Shown here piece by piece: positions 1-9,119 of a stretch of DNA of 64,000 bases. Positions within the stretch are counted from its first letter, which is position 1. Every line of letters begins with the position of its first letter. A program made the position numbers and the translations under genes. The DNA comes from Sphingobium terrigena (lineage in GTDB: Bacteria > Pseudomonadota > Alphaproteobacteria > Sphingomonadales > Sphingomonadaceae), in assembly GCF_003591655.1 (NCBI RefSeq), contig NZ_QVRA01000016.1, forward strand, positions 7,712 to 71,711, written 5' to 3'. Under the pieces are notes generated by a model, which saw only the letters and a list, made by a program, of their open reading frames with translations, did not search any database and was not told where the DNA came from.

Positions 1-307
1 CGTCACCGGTGGTGCGGGTATTGCCTGAACGGTGCGGTGTTGCCGACGTGCCCAAATCACCAAACATTGTCTGACAGCTGGTTGGCCACCGGCGCGTGCG
101 ATCCGTGTTAACAGGTGATCTCTGCCCTCGACCCGAATCAGCCGTTTGGCGACCAAATTTCTCATCGCAACAGCAGACCGTCCGCAATTCTATTTGTAAG
201 CTCGCAAACTGCTGCAAAGCCGGACTGGCAGCTGCTCCGATTCATGCTGCAACGAAGCTGCTTTCTGGCTGACATTGAACCAGCGGCATCTCACTACAAT
301 CTCGCAA
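1..307. other. Left-edge stretch without a recognised gene
   Basis: No reading frame here resembles a protein I recognise. Short frames exist but lack a convincing ribosome site and family features. It lies downstream of the minus-strand acyltransferase-like gene ending at 308, so it may hold that transcript's 3' end, but I see no clear terminator hairpin with a T-run. Confidence 0.4.
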
Positions 308-1522
308 TCAAAGATATTTCAGCCACCAGATATCCTTGCGGCGCTGCTTGAGCCGGGCGAACCATCTCGTTGGAAAATAGAGAACCGGGATCAATATAAA
401 CACCCAGATCCATACCCACCTCAGATTATCGACACCGAACACGGCGCCCTTCGTCGGGCCGTAAAGCAGCATCGCGATATTGTAGAGCAGCTTGAGCGTG
501 TAGAGATGGAGGATGTAGTAGAACATCGGCGCGCCGCCCAGCATGGCGAGCGTCGGCATCATCTTGCTATCCTCGAACTTCTCGCACAGCGCCAGCAACA
601 GGCATCCGGTGCCCACGGTCAGCATCAGGAAGAGCAGCGATGGCGGATATTTGGTGAGCGCGAGGAAGCTCATGACGGTTCGCAACGACGTGTCCGCGAT
701 GAACCAGGGCTTGTCGCCATAGAAATTGAGCGTGCGGATGAGCAGGAAGCCGACAAGCAGGCCCAGGCCAAGCATAGCCAGCCGCTTGATCCTTGGCTTG
801 GGATCGGTGCCCCGCGCGAACCACGGACCGCAGGCATAGCCTAACAGGATGATGCCGATCCAGGGCAGCGCCGGATACGTCGTCTTGAACAGGATCCCGG
901 CGATCTCGAATTTGTCGCGCTGATGGAGCATCGCCCATGGAATGAAGAAGGGAGAATCCGGGCTCAAGCGAATCGGATCGAGCAGATTGTGAAGGCAGAC
1001 GATCGCCAAACCCAGAGCGAACTGCGCAGGGCGCGGCAGATGGAGCAGCGCCGCCAGCGCGATCATGCTGATGCCGATCGTATAGATCACCTGGAACCAG
1101 ATGGTGGGGGGCGGGAATGTGTTGGCCTGTGTTGGCCAAGCGTAGCAGACAATCGTGAATTCCAGGAAGATCAGAAAAAGCCCGCGCTTCAGCAGGAACT
1201 CAGACACCTGAGCCCGACTATGCGACTGGCCGTAGAGCCATGCCGAAAGGCCGGTCAGCGCGACGAAAGTCGGCGCGCAGAAGGTGGAGAGCAGGCGCGT
1301 GAAGAAGAGTCCCGGATCGGTTATATTCGCGTCAACGGGATCTGTGACCTGCAAATGCAGGAACCATGTTTCGCGGACATGATCGACCAGCATGAACAGC
1401 ATCACCAAACCACGCAGCGCGTCGATGGCGATCAAACGCGTGCGCGCCTTTGCAGCGGCGACAGGCGATGTCATGCCGGGGTTTAGGGCTGTAAGGGGCG
1501 CCTGGCCCGCAATGCTGTTCAT
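308..1522 (-). CDS. HGSNAT/DUF1624-like multi-pass membrane acyltransferase family protein
   Basis: About 404 residues. The N-terminus has the motif RLIAIDALRGLVMLFMLVDH, typical of the heparan-alpha-glucosaminide N-acetyltransferase-like (DUF1624) family, followed by roughly nine to ten hydrophobic segments and a basic C-terminal tail. The family is thought to transfer acyl groups across the inner membrane; the substrate here is unknown. ATG 1522 follows an AGGGA-type ribosome site. A GTG at 1549 would instead give a 4-base GTGA overlap with the upstream gene and 9 extra residues. It is the last gene of the minus-strand metal island; a metal role is only inferred from position. Confidence 0.75.
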   Translation of the reverse strand: MNSIAGQAPLTALNPGMTSPVAAAKARTRLIAIDALRGLVMLFMLVDHVRETWFLHLQVTDPVDANITDPGLFFTRLLSTFCAPTFVALTGLSAWLYGQSHSRAQVSEFLLKRGLFLIFLEFTIVCYAWPTQANTFPPPTIWFQVIYTIGISMIALAALLHLPRPAQFALGLAIVCLHNLLDPIRLSPDSPFFIPWAMLHQRDKFEIAGILFKTTYPALPWIGIILLGYACGPWFARGTDPKPRIKRLAMLGLGLLVGFLLIRTLNFYGDKPWFIADTSLRTVMSFLALTKYPPSLLFLMLTVGTGCLLLALCEKFEDSKMMPTLAMLGGAPMFYYILHLYTLKLLYNIAMLLYGPTKGAVFGVDNLRWVWIWVFILIPVLYFPTRWFARLKQRRKDIWWLKYL

Positions 1523-1545
1523 CTGATTATCCCTCGCCTGGCTCT

Positions 1546-2163
1546 TCACTCACCCTTGGGCAGGAAGAGATCCTTGTAGAAGCCGACCGTCTTGACGGTG
1601 ACGGTGATCGGCGTTTCGCCCTTGTTGCGGAAATACCAGCCATGGGTGCCATCGAAGGGCGCAGTGAAGTCGCCCTGACCGCCGGTAAGTTCGAGTTCCT
1701 TCCAATAGTCGGTGAAGGAGCCGTCGGTGACGCCGGTTTTTTCGCCGTGCATTTCGGCCTTCACCGGACCACCTGTCGACTTCCACTGGAAGATGAAGCT
1801 GTCACCCTTGACCATGTGCGCCTTCACCTCTTGCCCGCTATGAGGTGCCAGAGTGATGGTCATCTCGTCCTGTCGCCATGCGGCCGACTTGGCGATGGTC
1901 GCCTTGGTCGGAATCGCGATGTCGGTTGGGCCGGCAGCTTCCGGCGCGGGCGCGGGGGCTGTTTCGGCCGCTTCGCCGGTGACCATGCCGTTGAGGCCAA
2001 GCGCCGTGCCGACGCCGGTGGGGTCGATGCCATATTCGGCCGGCAGCACGAACAAGGTGAGAATAGCAACGGCCGCGATGGCCGCGCCGCCGGTCGCCTT
2101 GGCAAGCGTGGAAGGCGAGGGCTTGATCGAGGTCGGAAGTGCGGAAGCAGTTTGCATGGTCAT
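1546..2163 (-). CDS. Membrane-anchored periplasmic protein of metal-efflux islands
   Basis: About 205 residues. One hydrophobic segment near residues 25-45 is followed by an Ala/Pro-rich linker and a soluble C-terminal domain, suggesting an inner-membrane anchor facing the periplasm. From memory, similar proteins beside sphingomonad czc genes are annotated only as 'transmembrane anchor protein'; no activity is known. ATG 2163 has an AGGGTG-type site. A GTG at 2172 would overlap the hupE-like stop (2165), so the two genes are likely translationally coupled. Function in metal handling is inferred from neighbours. Confidence 0.65.
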   Translation of the reverse strand: MTMQTASALPTSIKPSPSTLAKATGGAAIAAVAILTLFVLPAEYGIDPTGVGTALGLNGMVTGEAAETAPAPAPEAAGPTDIAIPTKATIAKSAAWRQDEMTITLAPHSGQEVKAHMVKGDSFIFQWKSTGGPVKAEMHGEKTGVTDGSFTDYWKELELTGGQGDFTAPFDGTHGWYFRNKGETPITVTVKTVGFYKDLFLPKGE

Positions 2164-2164
2164 G

Positions 2165-2893
2165 TCAGGCACCCTGGGTAAAATAGCCGGCCAACTGGAA
2201 GCCGATGAGGACGAAGCCGGCGGTCATGAGCGCGGCGTTGGCGACGGTGGCCGTTCGGTTGAAACTGGACGACATGCGCCACAGGTTCATCAGCAGGAGG
2301 ATCACGGTCAGCGCCATGAACTGGCCCATCTCAACGCCCACGTTGAAGCTGATGAGGTTGGGGATCAGCCCGTCCTTGGCCAGCGTCAGTTCCTGGATCT
2401 TGGTGGCCAGGCCAAAGCCATGGAAGAAACCAAAGATCAGCACCGCCGCCTTGGGATTGGGCGATACGCCGAACCAGGTCTTGAACCCGTCCAGATTATC
2501 GATCGCCTTGTAGACGACCGACAGGCCGATGATCGCGTCGATGATGTAAGGGTTGGCGCGAATGTCGAAGATCACGCCCAACAGCAGCGTGGTGCTGTGG
2601 CCGATCGCGAACAGCGTCACATAGGCGCCGACGTCCTTCAACCGATAGAGGAAGAAGATGACCCCGGCCAGGAACAGCAGATGGTCGTAGCCGGTGACCA
2701 TGTGCTTGGCCCCCAGATACATATAGGGGATGATGTTGACGCCTGACGCACCTTCGATGAAGGCCTTGTCATTCTCGTTGACGCCATGCGCCCAGAGCGT
2801 CGCGCTCATGAACGCCATGGCCAAGCCCAAAAGCAGCAGCACGATCCGCCGCAATATCTGGGGTTGGAGCGGAAACCGGATCGCGCTGTGCAT
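2165..2893 (-). CDS. hupE: HupE/UreJ family membrane protein
   Basis: 242 residues with an N-terminal signal/TM segment and about six to seven membrane segments. Signature parts of the HupE/UreJ family are visible: GAKHMVTGYDHLLFLAGVI, FAIGHSTTLLLGV and FGFFHGFGLA, with membrane His and Asp residues suited to nickel or cobalt. Known members are secondary Ni2+/Co2+ permeases or accessory proteins of hydrogenase and urease loci. No hydrogenase or urease genes are in the window, so a role with the efflux genes is inferred. The start ATG has AAAGG seven bases upstream. Confidence 0.85.
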   Translation of the reverse strand: MHSAIRFPLQPQILRRIVLLLLGLAMAFMSATLWAHGVNENDKAFIEGASGVNIIPYMYLGAKHMVTGYDHLLFLAGVIFFLYRLKDVGAYVTLFAIGHSTTLLLGVIFDIRANPYIIDAIIGLSVVYKAIDNLDGFKTWFGVSPNPKAAVLIFGFFHGFGLATKIQELTLAKDGLIPNLISFNVGVEMGQFMALTVILLLMNLWRMSSSFNRTATVANAALMTAGFVLIGFQLAGYFTQGA

Positions 2894-2903
2894 GTCGGCG
2901 CCT

Positions 2904-3284
2904 TTACTTGGTCTGGAACGTCGCGAAGATTTTCGCGCCGCTCTTGTCGATCAGGGCCACAACGAGTTTCGCGCCCTTGGCCGCCTTGAAGCCGGCAGCA
3001 GTCAGCTTGTTGCCCCCGGCAGGCTTGAGCGCCGCTTCGGTCTTGGCGCTCCCTGCCGTCTGGGTGAGCTTGGCGGTGTAACCGGCGGCAGGCACCGGCT
3101 CATCTTCTTCGCTCAGATAGACGTCGACACCCTTGGGGCCGGTCACCAGTTCGATCAGGGTTTCACCCGACATATGTACGAGGCCGCCATGTTGCGGCTT
3201 CATGCTGCCATGCGCGAAGGCGGAAGCGGGCAGCGCGGCAAGTGCCAGGGCAGCAAGCCCCGTGCGGAAAAGATCGATCTTCAT
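2904..3284 (-). CDS. Small periplasmic protein, metal-island associated
   Basis: 126 residues from ATG 3284, which follows a GGAGA ribosome site. Residues 1-24 form a signal peptide ending ASAFAHG, so the mature protein begins close to a His. A His/Met-rich start (HGSMKPQHGGLVHM) could bind metal. The rest looks like a small beta-rich domain with many Lys, Ala and Gly residues. Not a family I can name with certainty. It lies between the DUF4198 gene and hupE in the same transcription unit, which suggests a periplasmic accessory role in Ni/Co handling. Confidence 0.6.
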   Translation of the reverse strand: MKIDLFRTGLAALALAALPASAFAHGSMKPQHGGLVHMSGETLIELVTGPKGVDVYLSEEDEPVPAAGYTAKLTQTAGSAKTEAALKPAGGNKLTAAGFKAAKGAKLVVALIDKSGAKIFATFQTK

Positions 3285-3316
3285 AATGCATGTCTCCAAT
3301 GGATTGGCCGAAAGGC

Positions 3317-4060
3317 TTATTCGGGCAGGTGAGGGAGGACGAAGGACAGCGAGGCGCGATATTCCTCATGATCGACCTTCTTGTCGGTCGCCTGGCCAAC
3401 ATAGATCGCCATCAGCACGTTGATGCCCTGGTTGCGCAGCTTGATCGTGGCGGTGCCATCAGCGCCGGTCTTGGCCGGGGCGACTTCGTCGGGATCGTTG
3501 ACATAATCCTGCATCACGGTGGCACCGGCGACAGGCTTGCCCTTGTAATAGACGCGCACCTTCATCGGCTCGCCCATTTTCTAGGGAATGGCAAGGTCGG
3601 CGGGCACGACCTGAAGCGTGTGGCCCTCGAACAGCGGCACCGGCTTGGTCGGCACTTGCGTCAGATGGACCGCATATTTGAAATTATGCTCGGCAAGCGT
3701 CGCGTTGGGGACTTCGTCGCGGCCCTTGTTATGCCACTCTCCGTCCGGGGTCTTGCTCCAATAGCCATAATCCATGGTGGCCGCGACGGCCGCGACCGGT
3801 TCGTCGCTGTCGACGACCGGGATTGCACCGGCGGCGCGAAGAGAGGTGGTGACGGGTGCCCAATCGCTGTCATAGCCGGTGACCGTCTTGACCAATGGCA
3901 AGCGCTTGACGGCGTCCAGATCGTCGGCGCCAACGCCATAGACCAGCGCCAGTTGGCGCGCCCGCTGCGCGAACCAGATGCCGTGCGCACCGACCGGCGC
4001 GGTTGCCGCCAGCAACGTGCTTACACCCAGTGCGACGGATAATGTTCGAACCAGTCTCAT
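3317..4060 (-). pseudogene. DUF4198 (NikM-like) periplasmic protein interrupted by an in-frame TAG
   Basis: The frame reads from ATG 4060 (GGAG site upstream) through a signal peptide ending APVGAHGIWF. It continues to ...VVPADLAIP, meets TAG at 3583-3581, then goes on without frame change as KMGEPMKVRVYYKGKPVAGA to the stop at 3317. Together the halves form one DUF4198 protein of normal length: a mature N-terminal His and an Ig-like C-terminal domain. The family is linked to nickel/cobalt uptake and handling. A Gln codon changed to TAG is the simplest explanation. Without amber suppression only the N-terminal 159 residues are made. A new start at 3577 or 3565 on the second half is possible but lacks a secretion signal. 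Confidence 0.75.
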
Positions 4061-4077
4061 ACGAGTCTCCAACCTAT

Positions 4078-4551
4078 TCAATTTTCCAATTCTTCAGCCA
4101 TCATGCGGCACAAGGCCAAGTGATCACTGAAATGCGTTAGGTCATATTGGTAATGATGCGCGACTTTTAGGGCGTTTCCGCACGATTTTTCAAATGCCTG
4201 GGAAGTAGAAAGCCCCGGATATTTCTTATTGATCTTCTCCCATAGTCTCGCATTTGTTCGGTCTGCATAGGCACGACATTGCCCCCTGACTGCGTCCCGG
4301 TGCAGGCCGTAATAATAGCGAAGGCTATGCTGCGGGCCTCGTCGCTCGCGCACATGGCCTTCACCAGCCGTTTTCCAGCATGCCGCAAAGACGCTCTGAG
4401 CATGCGTTGTCGATCCAACGACGGGAGCAGCTTTCTCCTGTATCCCGCCACAACCGCTGATCATGAGCGCAGCGATCAACAGTCCCGCGGCTTGCAATCC
4501 GGGGCCATTGCGCCGCTGGTCACGTTGCGTTTCCATCTCGCGTGCAGCCAT
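4078..4551 (-). CDS. Putative lipoprotein of unknown function
   Basis: 157 residues from ATG 4551, preceded by GGAG at suitable spacing; an ATG at 4581 has no ribosome site. A hydrophobic stretch ends in the lipobox LMISGCGG, predicting a lipidated Cys. The rest is polar, with five or so Cys and several Trp/Tyr residues. I recognise no family. The stop lies 18 bases before the DUF4198 start, so co-transcription is likely. Confidence 0.5.
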   Translation of the reverse strand: MAAREMETQRDQRRNGPGLQAAGLLIAALMISGCGGIQEKAAPVVGSTTHAQSVFAACWKTAGEGHVRERRGPQHSLRYYYGLHRDAVRGQCRAYADRTNARLWEKINKKYPGLSTSQAFEKSCGNALKVAHHYQYDLTHFSDHLALCRMMAEELEN

Positions 4552-4689
4552 TGTCTTGGCTCCCCAAATTCGTATCGACATTGAGAGGCGTAGGATGTGG
4601 TTTGAATGCCATTTCGCGGAATAATCCTCCGAATTCCTCGCATATTCCGTATCAAATCGAATGTTTTCGGCGTTCGCTCACAGGCTTTG

Positions 4690-4728
4690 TAAAAGACATG
4701 GAATCGGGCGTTACAAGCGTCCGATTCC
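4690..4728 (-). terminator. Rho-independent-type terminator after czcA
   Basis: On the minus strand, 10 bases past the czcA stop, an 11-bp stem (GGAATCGGACG with CGCCCGATTCC, one G-U type mismatch) closes a 7-base loop and is followed by a T-rich tract (TCTTTTA). Position and shape fit the end of the czcCBA transcript. Confidence 0.65.
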
Positions 4729-4737
4729 AGATCATTT

Positions 4738-7700
4738 TCACGGCTCAAGCGGCTGCGAACGGGCCTTTTTCCGAGAACTTCGCCACCTTGCCGCGAGCGC
4801 CGTTATTGCGGGAAGCACAAGCAATGTGAGCGCGGTCGAGGTGATAAGTCCGCCGATGACCACTGTCGCCAAGGGCCGCTGAACCTCCGCCCCCGTGCCG
4901 GTGGCGAGCGCCATCGGCACGAAGCCAAGACTGGCGACCAACGCCGTCATCAGGACCGGCCGGACACGCTCCATTGCCCCCCCGATAATGGCGTCATCCT
5001 CGCTTGCGCCATCTTCGCGATGCTTGCCGATGGCGCTCATCATGACCAGACCATTCAGCACCGCGACGCCGGACAGCGCGATGAAGCCGACCGCTGCCGT
5101 GATGGAGAAGGGGATGCCGCGCAGCAGAAGTGCGAACACCCCGCCCGCCAGCGCCATCGGCACCGCGCTGAACACGATCGCCGCCGGAATGAAGCCGCCC
5201 AGCGCCATATAAAGCAACGCATAGATGGCGAGGAAGCAGATCGGCACGACCAGCATCAACCGCAAACGCGCCGACTGCAGGCTTTCGAACGTCCCGCCCC
5301 ATTCGGTATACATGCCTGACGGGAGTTGCATCTGGCCGATCGCCTTTTGGGCTTCCTCGACGAAGCCGCCAAGGTCGCGACCACGGACGTTGACCTGAAC
5401 GACCACCATCCGTTTGCCATTTTCGCGGCTGATCTGGTTCAACCCCTGCGTATAGCTGAACCGGGCCACCTCCCTTAGCGGAATGGAGCCTGCCACCTGA
5501 CCATCGGCCGCAGGCAGCATGACCGGGATCGATCCCAGCGTTTCGACATCGTCCCGCTGCGCATCGGGCAAGCGCACCACCACCGCGAAGCGGCGATCGC
5601 CCTCGAACAACAGCCCCGCTTCCCGGCCACCCAGCGCGGCAGAGACAGTGTTGGCCACTTCCTCCACCGAGAGGCCGTAACGTGCTGCAGCCTGCCGATC
5701 GATCTTGACATCGAACGTCGGCGCGCCGTCGGTCTGTTCGGCGCTGACATCGCCTGCGCCCGGAATCCCGCGCAGTACGCCAGCGATGCGACGAGCCTGC
5801 TCGCTCATCGCCTCCAGATCGTCACCATAAAGTTTGACCGCGACGTCGGCGCGCACGCCGGCGATCAGTTCGTTGAAACGCATCTGGATGGGTTGCTGGA
5901 TCTCCGTCCGATTGCCGATGAGCGGCTTCATGCGCTCTTCGATACGTCGCAGGATATCTTCCTTCGACGTCACCTCGGCCGGCCATTCGCTTTCCGGCTT
6001 GGGAATGACATAGGTGTCCGACGAGTTTGGCGGCATCGGGTCGGTGCCAAGGTCGGCATTGCCGTTCTTGGAAAATACCAGTTCCACCTCGGGCAGCGTC
6101 TTGAGCGCATTCTCGATCTGAAGCTGCATTTGCGTCGATTGGTCGATCGAGGCGGATGGCACCCGGAAGTTGGTGACCGTGATGTCCTTCTCGTCGAGCT
6201 GGGGCATGAACTCCTCTCCCAGCAGGCCGAACGCCAGAACGGCAGCGAAGAAGATGCCCGCACCGGCCGCGACGAACGGCACCGGCCGCGCCACTGCCTT
6301 GTCGAGGAGCGGCGCATATTTCTCCTTAAACCAGCGGATCGGCTTGACTTCGGTTTCACTGACCTTGCCGCTGACGACGATCGCGATCATCGCCGGCACG
6401 AAGGTGATCGACAGGACGAACGCCGATGCAAGCGCCAGCATCAAGGTTGTCGCCATGGGCGCGAAGGTCTTGCCCTCCACCCCCTGGAAGGTCAGCAACG
6501 GCACGAAGACGAGAAAGATGATGAGCTGGCCAAAGACGGTAGGCCGGACCATTTCCTTGGCCGCATCGATCGTTTCGCTCATCCGCTCGTCCAGCGTCAG
6601 CAGACGACCTTCATGTTCCTGTCGCTCGGCCAGACGACGCAGCGCATTTTCCACGATGATGACCGCGCCATCGACGATAAGTCCGAAGTCGAGCGCGCCC
6701 AGGCTCATCAGATTACCCGATACGCCAAGGGCGTTCATGCCGGATGCCGTCATCAACATGGTGATCGGGATCACTGCAGCCGTGATCAGCGCCGCGCGGA
6801 TATTGCCGAGCAGCAGAAACAGTATGACGATGACCAGAAGCGCGCCTTCGATCAGATTCTTTTCGACGGTGGCAATGGTGGCGTTGACCAGCTTGGACCG
6901 GTTGTAGACCGCCTCGGCAAAAACATCTGGCGGCAGCGATTTGTTGATATCGACCAATTTGTCGGCGACGCGGGTAGCCACGACCCGGCTGTTTTCGCCG
7001 ACCAGCATCAAGATGGTGGAAATGACCGCTTCGGAACCCATGCGACTGCCCGACCCGGTGCGCACGGCGCCGCCGATCACGACGTCGCCTACATCGCGCA
7101 CCCGCACCGGAACACCTGCCCGGGTGGCCACGACCGCGTCCTGAATATCCTCGATCGACTTCAGCCGCGCGTCGGCGCGGACGAGGAAACTTTCCCCGGC
7201 GCGGCGCACATAGTTGGAGCCAGCCGACACATTCGCCCGCTCCAAGGCGTCTGCCAGTTCGGTAATCGACAGACCATAGGTGGCAAGCGCGTTCAGCTTG
7301 GGCTCGACCAGATATTGTTTCACATAACCGCCGTTGGAATCGACGCCGGCAACGCCCAGAACATTGCGCATTTGCGGGCGAATGATCCAATCCTGCACCG
7401 TGCGCAGATAGGCGGCCTTGGCCAGTTCGGTCGTCAGCCGCTCGCCCTCGGGCGTCAGATAGCTGCCGTCCGACTGCCAGCCTGGTTTTCCATCTATGGC
7501 CTTTACGCCTTTGCCGTCGGGATGGCGGAAGGCGACCGAGTAGAAAAAGATCTCGCCAAGGCCGGTGCTGAGCGGCGCGAGGTTGGGTTGGACGCCGTCG
7601 GGCAGGCTGTCCTTGGCCTGGGCCAGGCGCTCTGTGACCTGCTGACGGGCAAAATAGACGTCGGTGCTGTCGGTGAATACAGCCGTGACTTGGCTGAAGC

Positions 7701-7965
7701 CGTTCCGCGAGAAGGACCGCGTCATTTCAAGGCCGGGAATGCCGGCCAATGCCGTTTCGACGGGGAAAGTGACCTGTTTCTCGACGTCGACCGGCCCCAG
7801 CGAGGGCACGAATGTACTGATCTGCACCTGTCGATTGGTGACGTCTGGCACGGCATCGATCGGCAGCTTAGTGATCTGCCATCCGCCAAAGGCCACGACC
7901 AGTAGCGTGAGAAACGCCACCAGCCATCGCATCCTGACGGACAGGCTGAGAATGCGCCCGATCAT
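4738..7965 (-). CDS. czcA: CzcA-type heavy-metal RND efflux pump
   Basis: 1075 residues, normal for HME-RND pumps, the proton-driven inner-membrane component of a tripartite Co/Zn/Cd/Ni exporter. N-terminal TM (residues 10-30), then the periplasmic segment LPIDAVPDVTNRQVQI typical of CzcA/CusA. TM4 around residue 425 carries DFGLIVDGAVIIVENALRR with the proton-relay Asp residues of heavy-metal RNDs. The start overlaps the czcB stop by ATGA. Metal choice cannot be read with certainty; neighbours (HupE, DUF4198, His-tailed MFS, CsoR/InrS-type sensor) point to nickel or cobalt. Confidence 0.93.
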   Translation of the reverse strand: MIGRILSLSVRMRWLVAFLTLLVVAFGGWQITKLPIDAVPDVTNRQVQISTFVPSLGPVDVEKQVTFPVETALAGIPGLEMTRSFSRNGFSQVTAVFTDSTDVYFARQQVTERLAQAKDSLPDGVQPNLAPLSTGLGEIFFYSVAFRHPDGKGVKAIDGKPGWQSDGSYLTPEGERLTTELAKAAYLRTVQDWIIRPQMRNVLGVAGVDSNGGYVKQYLVEPKLNALATYGLSITELADALERANVSAGSNYVRRAGESFLVRADARLKSIEDIQDAVVATRAGVPVRVRDVGDVVIGGAVRTGSGSRMGSEAVISTILMLVGENSRVVATRVADKLVDINKSLPPDVFAEAVYNRSKLVNATIATVEKNLIEGALLVIVILFLLLGNIRAALITAAVIPITMLMTASGMNALGVSGNLMSLGALDFGLIVDGAVIIVENALRRLAERQEHEGRLLTLDERMSETIDAAKEMVRPTVFGQLIIFLVFVPLLTFQGVEGKTFAPMATTLMLALASAFVLSITFVPAMIAIVVSGKVSETEVKPIRWFKEKYAPLLDKAVARPVPFVAAGAGIFFAAVLAFGLLGEEFMPQLDEKDITVTNFRVPSASIDQSTQMQLQIENALKTLPEVELVFSKNGNADLGTDPMPPNSSDTYVIPKPESEWPAEVTSKEDILRRIEERMKPLIGNRTEIQQPIQMRFNELIAGVRADVAVKLYGDDLEAMSEQARRIAGVLRGIPGAGDVSAEQTDGAPTFDVKIDRQAAARYGLSVEEVANTVSAALGGREAGLLFEGDRRFAVVVRLPDAQRDDVETLGSIPVMLPAADGQVAGSIPLREVARFSYTQGLNQISRENGKRMVVVQVNVRGRDLGGFVEEAQKAIGQMQLPSGMYTEWGGTFESLQSARLRLMLVVPICFLAIYALLYMALGGFIPAAIVFSAVPMALAGGVFALLLRGIPFSITAAVGFIALSGVAVLNGLVMMSAIGKHREDGASEDDAIIGGAMERVRPVLMTALVASLGFVPMALATGTGAEVQRPLATVVIGGLITSTALTLLVLPAITALAARWRSSRKKARSQPLEP

Positions 7966-9119
7966 TCTGCCGTTTCCTTCTCAAGTTCGGCTTTGAGGAG
8001 GAAGGCATTGGTTGTGGCGATCGGCGTCCCCGCCTTGAGGCCCGCGGCGATCGACACCATGCCGCCGCTGCGACTGCCGATCTGGACCGGCTGCGCCTTG
8101 AACCCGGATCGGGTGCGGACGAAGACGACATCATGGTCGCCGATCGTCTGCACCGCGTCCTGCGGCACGGTGACCCCGCCGCCAGCGACGCCGACGTCGC
8201 CCGTGGCGAAGATGCGCGCCTGCACCAGTTGACCCGGCGCGACCATGCTTGCGCCACTGCCGGGCGTGATGATGATGGTGGCTTGCCGCGTCTGGGCGTC
8301 GACGACCCCGGTGGCCGACCGGACCCGGCCTTCAAGCGTGCGGCCATCATTGGTCGCCAATTCAACCCGATCGCCGGCCTTCACCCGGCCAGCATCGCTG
8401 GGCGGGACGCTTGCTTCGATCTGGATGCGCCGCGGATCGGCGACCCTGAACAATTCCGTCTCTGCCTGCACATAGGCCCCAAGGCTTGCAGGGGCCGATG
8501 TGATCGTGCCGGACACGGCGCTGACCACGGCGACGGATCGCCCGTCGCCGGTAACGCGCGCCGCACGCGCTGCGGCCTCTGCCTGGCGCGCCTCGGCTTG
8601 GGCAACGGCAAGATTGGCCTGGGCGGTTTCGAAGTCCGCACGCGGTGAAACGCCCTGGTTGAGCAGGGTTCGTTCGCGGGCGAGTTGACGGGACGCCAGC
8701 GTCACCCGGGCGGAGGCGGTTCCCCTGTCCGCCGCGATGGTCGATGCGTCCCGGCTTTCGACCAGGGCAATCGTCTCCCCCGCCTGGACGCTATCGCCGA
8801 TCCGCTTGAAGATGCGGGTGATGGTGCCGGGCGCCCTTGCGGTCAGCACGGCTTCCGCATCGGGGGTCGCCTCTACCCTCGCGCTGGACATTATGATGCC
8901 TGACAGCGCCGTACCCGCTGCGGGCGCGATAGTGATGGCCGACATCCTGATCCCTGCCGCATCGATATCGACGGTATCGGCTGAAGCCTCAGGCGCTGCC
9001 GCCTGGGTCTGCACGACCGGCGCGTCGGGCGCGGTCATGCGCGCCAGCCCGAAGCCTGCAAGAGCGGCAAGGATAAGACCGACCGCGGCGCCGGCATAAA
9101 GTCTGTTGTCAGGCGTCAT
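7962..9119 (-). CDS. czcB: CzcB-type periplasmic adaptor (membrane fusion protein)
   Basis: 385 residues. N-terminal membrane anchor (about residues 8-27), then a HlyD-like lipoyl/barrel-sandwich half-motif (ARAPGTITRIFKRIGDSVQAGETIALV), an Ala/Arg-rich alpha-helical hairpin, the second lipoyl half (VVSAVSGTITSAP) and beta-barrel and membrane-proximal domains. It links the CzcA pump to the CzcC outer-membrane channel. It overlaps both neighbours by 4 bases (ATGA), so the three products should be made together. Confidence 0.92.
   Translation of the reverse strand: MTPDNRLYAGAAVGLILAALAGFGLARMTAPDAPVVQTQAAAPEASADTVDIDAAGIRMSAITIAPAAGTALSGIIMSSARVEATPDAEAVLTARAPGTITRIFKRIGDSVQAGETIALVESRDASTIAADRGTASARVTLASRQLARERTLLNQGVSPRADFETAQANLAVAQAEARQAEAAARAARVTGDGRSVAVVSAVSGTITSAPASLGAYVQAETELFRVADPRRIQIEASVPPSDAGRVKAGDRVELATNDGRTLEGRVRSATGVVDAQTRQATIIITPGSGASMVAPGQLVQARIFATGDVGVAGGGVTVPQDAVQTIGDHDVVFVRTRSGFKAQPVQIGSRSGGMVSIAAGLKAGTPIATTNAFLLKAELEKETAE

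Noticed and set aside
5893..7905. 670-codon plus-strand frame opposite czcA
   Set aside because: It is antisense to a complete RND pump gene; its His/Arg/Asp-rich composition is the usual mirror of GC-rich coding DNA and it shows no domain.
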